Assembly (NCBI RefSeq): GCF_008831285.2
Contig: NC_045142.1
Span: 22,689,300-22,753,299, forward strand
Reading direction: 5' to 3'
Length of the DNA stretch: 64,000 nt
From: Nymphaea colorata
Lineage: Eukaryota > Streptophyta > Magnoliopsida > Nymphaeales > Nymphaeaceae
The notes beneath the pieces were generated by a model that was not told where the DNA came from, did not search any database, and saw only the letters and a program-made list of their open reading frames with translations. Of the stretch, positions 23,151-33,100 are shown piece by piece (the stretch's first letter is position 1; every line of letters starts with the position of its first letter). Both the position numbers and the translations under genes were made by a program.

Positions 23151-24808
23151 GGTGCTTTATACGATTATTTGACTCTTTAACCTGCCAGAATGTAGACAAA
23201 GTCTTTTGGCCTATTTCACATTTCAGACATAAATATCATGGAAAAGAAGAAAAAAAATCCATCATGCCCGAAGTAAACAAGGAAAACATGTAAGAAACAA
23301 AGAAAAGAAACAACATGAATTAACAGAACATATGGCCTGAATCTCGAAAACAGATATTTCTTTTCACGGGGGTGAGAGGATAAACATTTGTAAAATCTCT
23401 CAAGTCTTAAGACATACAAAAGTTAGGTAACAGGATTAGCAGCACCACTCACACAATTAGTCACCTAAAAATTCAACTGATCCAATATTTCTGTTGCATA
23501 TATGAATTTATTACATGTCTATGTTTGCATTTCTGGTGCATATTGAGTAATACCTCTGCTATGGAGCAGTATATGTTCAATCGAATCAGATTATATAATT
23601 TTCCACATCCAATATTAGTTAAACACAAGTCATATTGAAAAAATTGTACTAGTAAGCACATGTGCACAGTGCACAGGAAAAAACAGAGGCAAATTAAAAG
23701 AAGCTGGCAAGTTTGTGGAGGACATACATTTAGAAAATAGAGTTGCATAATCAATGACAATAGATAAAGAAAACGAGTCAGCAGACAACTCAATGCTTCT
23801 GAAATCTAGTTAAAGCCTTAAACTGGAAGATATATCAAATGTGCAGGTGTCAAACCCAAAAAGGTAAGTCAGTTCATTTCCCCATGTATGTGTGAACCTT
23901 AAGAATATTTCTGAATGCATTTCAAGCTTTTGCTCAGACAAAGTAGTTATAGTTTGTTGTCAGGCTATTTTGTGATCATTTTTCTACAGTATAGCAGCAG
24001 AAGATATCTACCTCAAGGAGTTTACTCAGGATTATCCGCCCATCTATGAAATAAATTTTCAGGACATTGGTGAAAGACTGTTTGTCAAGCCGCAAAAGTC
24101 TACATAATTCACAAACACGGACAGTATGAGGCTGAGGGATATTGCAGAGGATGGAGTTTCACCAAATGATGAATTAGGTTCAAGCAGTGAAACTATTTCC
24201 TCCAACCCATCTTCTCCGATGCCCACTTCTTCCTGTAAAAAAGGTATGATTACATTAACAAAATAGGTAAACTATGCATCTAACTTAAATTTAAATATAT
24301 TGTATGTAAAGGGACTTCCGGGAACAAAAAAAACTATTGCAAGACCAATGCAGCTTGCCTGAAGCAATACAAGACCATCTGAACTAACTACATGATACAG
24401 AACTCTGGTTACATTTCGAGAAGAAATAGAGGGAAACTGTACACATGCAAATTTGATGCAGGCATACAAAGACACCAATGAACTTGTCTAATAACTTCTA
24501 AATGCTGTCTGTGTTTCTCCATCATCTTTGTTGCACACTATTCACAATGGATGAATTAAAACAAAAAGTTCGGGTTCCAAAATACTTGCATGTCCTAGAA
24601 CCAGCCTAGATCCAAGACAACATTTCGAACATATAGAGGAGAATCTGACCACAGGATTTCAGTTTCCAAGGGCATAATATGCATTTTGAAAAAGAATGAA
24701 AATGAAAATTTGAAATTTTTACCAGCATCCCATGGCAAACAACATAAATCTGGTCAACAGCATTTCCCTGTTCCAAAATCACTTCTCCAGGCAGAAAGAA
24801 TTCTTCAA

Positions 24809-25560
24809 TAGAAAATATTAGACAAAAGAAAATAACCACGAAGATGTTAGTAAAGGTGCAAATTAGACAGACAATAGACTTATAGCCAAGCACGTTTGAT
24901 TATTTGTACAAATGCACATCCACAAGCACATGCACGAAAATGAGCATAATATTGAATATTCAAATTTGTTCTAAGTTGTGCACTTGATACCTAATAAAGA
25001 ATGAAATCCATTTAATGTTACAAACACAGTCGCCTCAACTTAGACTGAATAAGACCTAAATCCAGGTAAGAGCTTTACCTTATAAAGACTTTAGGTTGCT
25101 TAAGAAATGCCTTCTCAGTCTGAAAATTTCAGGATCAACAATCAATATTCTGACTCTTACTGGAAATAAATTATTTGTAAACGACGCTTGTGAAAATAAA
25201 GGCATACATAGGTGGGGAGGAAAAGAGGCAGAGGCCAAAGTGAAGTTCTGGTGGCTGCATATATATGAGTGGGGGAGAGAGATCCCTGCAGGATGATGAT
25301 GGCGGTGGAGATGGTGGAGGGCGGTGGCGGACGTGGTGCTACCGGTGGTAGTAGGAGGGCTATTCCGGATGGTGGTGCTACCGTTCTTGTGCAGGCCGTC
25401 TAGCGGTGAGCATGTGAGGAGCAGAAGGGTGATCATCTGGTTGGTTTGAAGAGGGAAGACGAGAAGAGAGAGAGCAGTTGGAAACTTGAAAAGATGGAGA
25501 CGGAAGACCGAAGAGGCGAAGAGAACTTAAGAAGACGGAAAAGTTACCCTAAACCGGTGA
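24809..25560. other. Interior of hAT copy 2 upstream of the captured exons
   Basis: 24809-25080 is AT-rich and probably intron of the captured channel gene. 25200-25450 is GC-rich, with no recognised domain on either strand. It could be captured promoter or 5' leader DNA from another locus. Confidence 0.4.
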
Positions 25561-25785
25561 ATTGGTTTCGCGAATAGGTTTATACGATTCAACTAGTTTT
25601 AAATAGCGAGTCGAGTCGAGTTTAAACGAGTCAAGTTCTTGCAACTTGAACTCAACTCGCTTATTGTTTCGAGTTTAAGTGTGAGCTTGAACTCGGCTCG
25701 TTTATAAATGAGTCGAGCTCGAGCCGAGCTTTTTCGAGCGAGTTCAAGTCGAGCATGAGTTGGCTCGACTCATTGTGCAGCCCTA

Positions 25786-28206
25786 GCTGTCAGAGGGAGA
25801 TAGAAACACTAGATTTTTTCAAGCCCAAGCAAAAGCTAGCTTCAAGAAAAATTTTATTTTTTGCTACCACAGTTGATTCGGTAACTGCCTCTGACCCTGT
25901 TCATATTCATAAGCTATGTATTGACTATTTTGTAGAAAATTCTATGATAGCGATTTGTCTACTAGCCAGCTGAAGGACGGATGCAAAGATGGGCTTGTTG
26001 TTTCAGTGACGGAGGCTATACTCTTGGAAAAACTGGTAGAAGGTTGGGAAATCAAAAAGGCAGTTTTCGACTCGAATGGTGACAAAGTGTCAAGCCCTGA
26101 TGCCAACAGGATTCTTTAAGGCCTACTAGGAGACAGACAGTCGAGCAGTTATGTAAGCTTTTAAGGACTTCTTTATTACAAGTAGATTGGTCAAGAAGAT
26201 GAATCGGTCACACTTGGTCCTTATTCCCGAATTCCAGGGTGCAAGGGATATTAAGGACTTCCGCCCTATTGCCCTTTGCAACTCAGTCTATAAATTCATC
26301 ACAAAGACACGGTCAACCGGATGAGAGGAATTTTGAGCAAGGAGTAGGGAGCGTTCCTGTCAGGTCGACAAATCCATGGAACATCTTGATGGCACATGAT
26401 TTGGTAAACAGTCTAGCCCATCATACTGGTGCATCCCTTCTCCTCAAACTTGATCTATCAAAGGCTTATGATTGGGTTAATTTTGGATTTTTATCCCAAG
26501 CACTTCAATGTCTTCGTTTCCCCGCAGTCTGGATTCGGAATATCATGAGTTGTGTAGGCAGTGCTTCATATGTTGTGATTCTCAATGGTAGAGAAGGTGT
26601 CTTTTTTATGGAAAGCGAGGTCTGAGACAAAGAGACCCCCTCTCCCCCTATCTTTTCTTCCTTGTTATGGAGATGATCATCCGTAAGCTCAAATTCGAAC
26701 ATGGTAGGGGTTGGCTTAAGATACCAAATCCACGAGGTTTCCATTCTATCCCTACCGCTCTTGCTTTTGCTGATGATATTTTGCTGTTTTGTAGAGCAAA
26801 ACCAGCGGTTACGAATTGTCTCAAAGAAGTACTCAGACTTTGAACAAAGTGCAGGGATGAGCTGTAATTTAGATAAGTTTACCATCACTTCTTTTAACAC
26901 ACAACTCCAAATCGTGAATATTTGCAAAGATAGGCAGGGCTGGGCCATCAAAGAGCTTCCTAGTTCGTACTTGGGTCTCCCCTTTTTTTTGTGGTAAGCT
27001 TACTGCCCTTCTTTGTTGCCCTTTAATTGAAAAGGTGGAAATGAAAATTAAGTGGCTGGAAAGCAAACACGCTCTCTTACTCCAGGAGAATATGCCTTGT
27101 CAAGAGTGTCCTCCCCCAGATCATCAATTACTGGGCTAGAGCCCTTAGACTTCTTGTTGCCACAGTTCGGAATCTTGATAAGCTTCTGGCCAATTTTGTT
27201 TGGGCTGACACAGATAACCAGCTTGGACAGCCTTATGTAACCCAGTTAATGAAGGGGGGATCGACATGATTGACATTCATACTCTCAATAGGGCTATGTT
27301 GATCCAATGGGCATTCAGATCGTAGTGACTCGATGTGCGCGGACATGGTGAGGAAGAAATACCTCCGGCGTAACAGCCATTAGGTACCAAAGAAGGCTGC
27401 TAACCAGTCGGCGTCATGGCAAGCTATTCTATGGGCATGGACAGCCACTGGTCAATATGTCCATTGGAAACCTGGAGATGGAAGTTGCATCAGTTTTTGG
27501 TTTGAGTCTTGGGCGTCTGGTGTTCTTAACCAAAGACTGGTTGGTGCTGATTTTGGAGTTGTGGAGAGTCACTTAGACAAGACTGTGGAATAGATCAAAT
27601 TGGATGAAACCCAAGTGCAGGCAGTGATGCACCAGCCTTGGATCAGTCATGCTATTGATCCCTTGCGCCCCCCTCTCCACACCTCCCCCCCCCCCCCCAC
27701 AAAAAAAAAATGCAGCATGGTTCACCTTTCTAGAAGCCCATAGTAGGCTGGCTACCTTGGATAGATGCAAGAAACAAGGCCTTCCACTTACAAACCGATG
27801 TGTCTTATGTAAAAAAAGAGGAAGAAACAGCGGCTCACCTGTTTCGTAAATGTAGCCGGACTAAGAAATTTTGGAAATGGCTAGGCTCAAAGTTTGGGAG
27901 AGGCTTGCCTTAGGAGATATTGTTATTGAAACCATCATGAAATGGGTAGATAACAGCTATAGAAGAGGGTGGAAGGCTGTCCTGGCTATGGCAATAAATA
28001 TTTGGAAGTTGCAAAATCGTGTTACACATGGCGAAGCCCTCCCTCCTCCACACAGGTTTGAGTCGGCTCTTTGGAAGGATGTCCACCTCATTTGGGACAA
28101 CCTATTTGTGAACAAGATTTCTCATAGGCAGCTCATGCTTTGGCTCAAAACCAAAATTGATGCAGATGACAATAATAGGCTTTCGTCTAGGACCTTTTGT
28201 GCATAG
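25786..28206 (+). pseudogene. LINE ORF2: reverse transcriptase and zinc-binding domain, broken
   Basis: The reading resumes as SEGDRNTRFFQAQAKASFKK in the linker before RT. RT blocks follow: SHLVLIPEFQGARDIKDFRP, LKLDLSKAYDWVNFGFL, PLSPYLFFLVMEMI and the active-site block ALAFADDILLF at about 26760, so the F-A-D-D motif is intact. The zf-RVT follows at 27715-27880 (RCVLCKK, then H-x3-C). Multiple stops and frameshifts between 25970 and 27650 make it non-functional. Confidence 0.88.
27675..27710. repeat. Poly-C / poly-A tract in LINE
   Basis: A run of about 13-15 C followed by 'acaaaaaaaaaa' interrupts the LINE ORF2; it is a mononucleotide expansion that breaks the frame. Confidence 0.85.
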
Positions 28207-28611
28207 ATTGCAGTTCTACATTAACCAGGCTGTTTCAGACTAGCTTACGGGATTCTCAACTCAGATATCCAAGTCACGATGAGACAGTACAATTCTTCTA
28301 GCTGTATGCATATCGTTGAGGAGCTATCTCAGATTTTGCTATGTGTGGAAGGTGCTGTCCAACTGACCGTAGGCCCTAAGCACTGGAGACACCGTTTTAA
28401 GAAGATGCTGAAATTTCTATCTAAAGCTGAGGAGGCTAACTACACTTTCATATGCTATAGAAAGCTTGTTACAATCACTAATTATAATCCCTTTTGTAAA
28501 GTGATTGAAATTTTGTTGAAGCCTTGCCCTATGGGGTCAACTAAAATGGGACACTTGGCCCTGATGTCTGGGCAGTCCCCCTTACGTTTTTGTACATTGT
28601 AAATAGTCACT

Positions 28612-28625
28612 TTTTGTTAATAAAA
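28612..28625 (+). terminator. LINE polyadenylation signal
   Basis: TTAATAAAAGATGGGGC follows the end of the ORF2 reading. AATAAA then a GGGGCTACCCCC-like tail is a usual end of plant LINEs, but no terminal A-run is left. Confidence 0.5.
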
Positions 28626-28655
28626 GATGGGGCTACCCCCAGCAGGCTTTGCAGC

Positions 28656-29969
28656 GGGACTGATCATGGGCCACAATTACATGATAATGACTAGCAAACA
28701 TATATATAGATACACATAATGATCCAATAAACTCTTTCACTTTGCCCAGGCCTATGCCAATGGTTAACCAGAACGCACCTTTGCCACCAGCATCATATCT
28801 CTTGCTGTCTTTACCATTGAGATACAGCTATACTGACGATGACTGGACAATGACAGGGCTAATTGGTGTGCCCAGAAGGACGCCAGGACTCTTGCTGCAG
28901 GTGTGCCCAATGAACTTATGCATTGTGGGTGTCTCGATATCGAGTCCTCGGTAAATAAAGTCCTATCACACAACATAGAAATAAATAAATATATTTATTT
29001 GCTTATTAAACCAAGGGAGGAACATATCTCTAAAATGAGAAGTACCCACTGCTTGCTTTAAAAATATCTTAATTAGGAATTTAGGAAAATAACCTAACAT
29101 AACATAATCCTATTAAATGAGCTGAGGATAGACAAATTGTTAATCCATGCCGAAAGAGAAAACGTGACACAATAAAATAATACAAAATCCTGTTGGGAGT
29201 TTCTTCAAATCTTTTGCTAGTAAAAGTGGCTTGTTTTTACATTTTTTATTTCCAGTTATGTAGTCCTTGATGAATTAAAGTACGCCCTATTCGCAAAAAC
29301 TAGCTGGATTTAACAACTTCTTTTCTCTTTCTTTTGAGATTGGAAAAACAGATCGTGGGGTGGGAGACTTGCATTATTAGGTTAATCAGTGATATTTATA
29401 GTTGTCTCCCCAACCACAATTAACTCTGAATGTAAGACCCATTAGTCCACAGGATCCTTCACCTAGATAAAGATGTCGAAGCTACAGCTCTGCAAGACAG
29501 AAAAATGGAGCTTAGCCATTGCAGTCTCCCAAATTGTACTACTTCCTTGAATTCAGTAGGTCATATGGTTTGATCTACTGCACTCAGTTCAGCAAGCCAT
29601 ATGTTTAGCTTGCAGTGAGAAGTCTTGGAAGTTGGAACACAAAACTGCCCCTGGTATAGACACTCAAATCAATTTGAGTATTGTATTACCGAGCAGCTCA
29701 AGCACAGTCTCATTCTCCTAATGCAGATTAGAGCTTATCAGCTATAACATGGAAAGCAATAGGATTATAGGACAGTAAATGAGGTCAAATCTAAATATTC
29801 AGATTCTCTCATATAGTATTGCAATATAACGTGATTAAAAGAAATCTACGCAGCCTTAGACAGTCTGCATCTACTCGGGCATGGAGAAAAGCAGCAAAAA
29901 AAGGATAATAACACCAAAGAAAATTTGAAGAAATCTGGTAAAAAGTCAATGACATCACAATCCATCATG
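28656..29969. other. No firm gene; AT-rich, with one candidate exon
   Basis: Apart from the candidate exon at 28741-28962, this is AT-rich sequence without long frames. The copia element 29975-35144 is inserted at its right end, so 28656-29969 and 35150-36500 were originally contiguous. Confidence 0.4.
28741..28962 (-). pseudogene. Candidate exon of an unrecognised gene, with one stop codon
   Basis: On the minus strand, 74 codons between an AG acceptor (28963-28964) and a GT donor (28739-28740) read as a protein-like sequence: DFIYRGLDIETPTMHKFIGH near the start, then LLGTPISPVIVQSSSV, a TAG, and KDSKRYDAGGKGAFWLTIGI at the end. The splice sites fit and the frame is otherwise open, so a decayed or mis-split exon is possible. 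I do not recognise the family, and no neighbouring exons were found. Confidence 0.4.
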
Positions 29970-29974
29970 GACAC

Positions 29975-30138
29975 TGATAAATTTAAGAGAACTAATCTTT
30001 GATTAACCTCGAAAGAATCCCTAACTCCTCTTTATATAGACTAGAGGAGAGGGAAAAGTTACAAGAAAGTCATTAAAAGAAACATTATTACACAAGTACC
30101 CTCTCAAGCCTAATACTGAATATAAACACGTCTTAACA
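29975..30138 (-). repeat. 3' LTR of the copia element
   Basis: 164 bp, given here on the plus strand as TGATAAATTT...TCTTAACA; identical to 34981-35144. Confidence 0.97.
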
Positions 30139-30152
30139 CTCCCCCTCAAGTT
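30139..30152 (-). promoter_or_regulatory. Polypurine tract of the copia element
   Basis: CTCCCCCTCAAG on the plus strand is CTTGAGGGGGAG on the element strand, directly inside the 3' LTR; it primes plus-strand DNA synthesis. Confidence 0.9.
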
Positions 30153-33100
30153 GGAGCGTATATGTCAAACAAGCTCAACTTGGAACAACAACTTTGGAAT
30201 GGTCCTCTTGCAAGAGCTTTAGTAAAAATATCAGTCGTTTGCCCTGTAGTTGAAATATGGGAGGTACTTACAAAACCTTTTTGAATCATGTCTCTGGTAT
30301 AGTGACAATCTACTTCAACATGCTTGGTTCTCTCATGGAAAGCAGGATTATTAGCAATAAACAGAGCAGCTTTGTTATCACCTAACAATTGCATAGGAAG
30401 AGGCACTTCCACAGTAAGATCCAACATCAGAGATCTAACCCACATAACTTCAGCAGTAGCCTGAGCCATAGCTCTATACTCAGATTCTGCACTTGATCTG
30501 GCAACCACTGTCTGCTTCTTACTCTTCCATGTGACCAAGTTGGATCCAATAAACACACAAAATCCAGTAGTGGATTTTCTGTCAAGGTGACATCCCGCAT
30601 AATCAGCATCAACATACACAGATATAGTGAGAGATGTACCATTTTGAAAGAAGAGTCTCGTTCCTGGTGAATTTTTTAGATACCTGAGAATCATCATAGC
30701 AGCATCCCAATGGACTTTCTTGGGCTTATCCATAAATTGACTCACTCTGCTGACAGCATAGGCAATATCAGGTCGAGTAACAGTGATATATAGGAGCTTC
30801 CCAACAATCCCTCTATATTGTCTAGCATCAACATCTTCAGTATCATCATTATACAAGCGAGTTTTGATGTCCATGGGTGTAGAGGCAGGTCGACATCCTA
30901 GCATACCTGTCTCTTGCAAAACATCAGTAACGTATTTCCTTTGACACATGATAAGACCCTTCTGATTTCTGGCAAACTCAATACCTAGGAAATAGCGTAG
31001 CTCACCAAGATCCTTGGTGACAAAGTGTCGGCCAAGGACATCCTTGATGTTGGAAATCCCCTGAATATCATCCCTTGTAACAATGATATCATCAACATAG
31101 ACAAGAACTATCACTGTACCTGTAGAAGTTTTCTTGACAAAAAGGGAATGATCGGCCGAAGAACGTCTGAAGCCCTCATTCTCAATATTCTCTGATAATT
31201 TTTGGAACCAAGCTCGAGGACTTTGTTTCAGACCATAAATTGCCTTTCTCAATCTGCACACTTTCTGACACTCCCCCTCAGCAACAAACCCTGGTGGTTG
31301 CTGCATATACACTTCTTCATGGAGGTCACCATACAGAAAGGCATTTTTGACATCAAGTTGTGATAGAGACCAATTCTTGTTGACTGCAACAGCGAGAAGA
31401 ACCAGTAAAGAAGCATGTCGTGCCACAGGAGAGAAGGTATCATAATAATCAACCCCATAAGTCTGAGTATAGCCTTTAGCAACCAGGCGAGCCTTATATC
31501 TCTCAATGCTGCCATCTGCTCTGTATTTTACAGTAAATACCCATCTGCAACCAACAATAGCTGCATCAGATGAAGAAGTAACAAGGGTCCAGGTGCCTCT
31601 GGACTGAAGAGCATCCATCTCTTCTTGCATTGCTGCGGCCCATTTGGGATCAGAAAGAGCGTCCATGGGAGTCTGTGGAAGAGCTACAGCCGACAGTCCC
31701 TTGACAAACTGTCGGTAAGTAGGAGTGAGTTTATCCATGGATAAATGACCAGAGAGAGGATGCAAAGTGCAACTGCGTTTGCCTTTCCTTTGAGCAATGG
31801 GCATATCAAGTTCATTAATATGAGGACCAGGAGCATGCTCTGGAGAGTCCCCTGTGTCATCATCACATAAAGAATTGTCAGCAGAATTTGTGTGTTCAGG
31901 AATCACCTTGGGCGTGCTGGGTGAAGGCACAGGAGCACAGTGGGCAGGTGGAACAGGTTTAGTGCGACGTTGGTAGATAGCCCCAAAACGCGAAGCAACG
32001 GGTTGTGGACAACTCATGAGAGGTAAAGGAAGGTGGACTTCATCACTAAATTCAGGCACCCTTAATTGAGTGCCATTTGGAGAGAAATAAGAGGTTGACT
32101 CAAAAAATGTAACATCAGCACTCACATAATATCGACGAGTAGAAGGATCATAACAGCGATATCCCTTTTGAGTGCGGGAATAACCAACAAATATCGTTTT
32201 GATAGCCCGAGGGGATAACTTATCTCTCCCAGGACCAAGCAACTGAACAAAGGCAACACATCCAAAAATACGAGGTGGAACAGAAAACAAGTCTCTGTCA
32301 AGAAAAAGAACAGAGAAAGGAATAAGATCTCCCAACACAGATGACGGCATGCGATTAATAAGATAGCATGCTGTAAGAACAGCATCTCCCCAGTAAGAAT
32401 GGGGAACATGGCTGTGTATGATAATGGTTCTGGCGACATCAAGAATATGTCGGTGTTTTCGTTCAGCAACCCCATTTTGTTGAGAGGTATAGGCACAAGA
32501 AGTTTGGTGAATGATACCCTTATCCCTGAAAAATTGTTCTAAAGCGGAAGCACAGAATTCAAGAGCATTATCAGAGCGCACAATCTTGACACAAGTATCA
32601 AACTGAGTCAGAATTTCATTGATAAAATTTTTGATTACATGACCCGCTTCAGATTTGTGTTTCATAAGAAAAACCCAACTAACACGACTGTAATCATCAA
32701 CAGCAACAAGATAATACCGATGACCCTGAAGGTCAGGAGTACGACTCGGGCCCCAAACATCAAAATGAAGTAACTCAAACACAGAGTGGCTACTTATACT
32801 GGACCGCGGAGGAAAGAATGACCGATGGTGTTTGCCTAACTGACAAGACTCACATTGAAAAGACGACTTATGAGACAGCTGAGGGAGAACATGCAGCAGT
32901 TTCTGAAACGGGAGATGTCCAAAACGTAAATGCCAAGTATAAGCCGAGGATGAGGACGACCCCGACGAGGTAGACCCAGCAAAGGGAAAGGAATGCACTA
33001 GCCTGTAGAGACCTCCCTGTTCACGGCCACTGCCAATCACCCTGCCCGTCAGTATATCCTGAAACACAAGAGAGGAAGAGTCAAATATAGCACGACAATT

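Larger units (their letters stand above)
21590..24808 (-). pseudogene. Captured fragment of a SKOR/GORK-like outward K+ channel gene (cNBD end to ankyrin repeats)
   Basis: SKOR/GORK are plasma-membrane Shaker channels that release K+ from cells. Five exons are in native order, with consensus splice sites and introns kept: 24723-24808 (FFLPGEVILEQGN, cyclic-nucleotide-binding domain), 24012-24232 (IPQPHTVRVCELCRLLRLDK), 22968-23181 (LALRVNSAAHHGDLYHLKGF and GADPN), 22071-22146 (SASKGYTDIIAFLINEGVDI) and about 21722-21944 (FGNSPLLEAIKNGHDQVASL to RTPLHIAA). Splicing phase is kept at the junctions checked. The pore and upstream region are absent, as is the end of the protein. Lesions are a 1-base frameshift in exon 2 and a 25-bp tandem duplication in exon 3. 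Confidence 0.9.
20570..25785. mobile_element. Gene-capturing hAT element (hAT copy 2, Pack-hAT type)
   Basis: The termini TAGGGCTACAC and GTGCAGCCCTA match hAT copy 1 with one change. The flanks GCTGTCAC (20562-20569) and GCTGTCAG (25786-25793) form an 8-bp target duplication with one mismatch. About 250 bp at each end is filled with CGAGCTCGA and TTTAACTCGTTTA-like subterminal repeats. The interior has no transposase. It carries a LINE fragment (21183-21458) and ordered exons with introns of a SKOR/GORK-like K+ channel gene, all on the minus strand. It sits inside the LINE ORF2 at KWL-S. Confidence 0.9.
4440..28655 (+). mobile_element. Old LINE (L1-type non-LTR retrotransposon), split by three insertions
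   Basis: The four pieces are 4440-5964, 18240-18311, 19554-20569 and 25786-about 28655, together about 5.4 kb, a normal size for a plant L1 element. Order along the strand is ORF1 with a degenerate DUF4283-like region and a CCHC knuckle, ORF2 endonuclease, reverse transcriptase, RT zinc-binding domain, then AATAAA at about 28618. The junctions support continuity. Across the gypsy element the reading HVQWE resumes as AQIVEIK once one GAAG repeat is removed. Across the hAT element KWLS resumes as EGDRNT, a typical LINE sequence. No poly-A tail or LINE target duplication was found. The left boundary is approximate. Confidence 0.85.

Noticed and set aside
25080-25436. 118-aa His/Thr-rich minus-strand frame within hAT copy 2
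   Set aside because: GC-rich low complexity, no match to the channel's N-terminal part; left as unassigned captured DNA.
27675-27710. C-run followed by A-run as a LINE tail
   Set aside because: It lies within the ORF2 reading, before the zinc-binding domain, so it is a microsatellite rather than a 3' tail.
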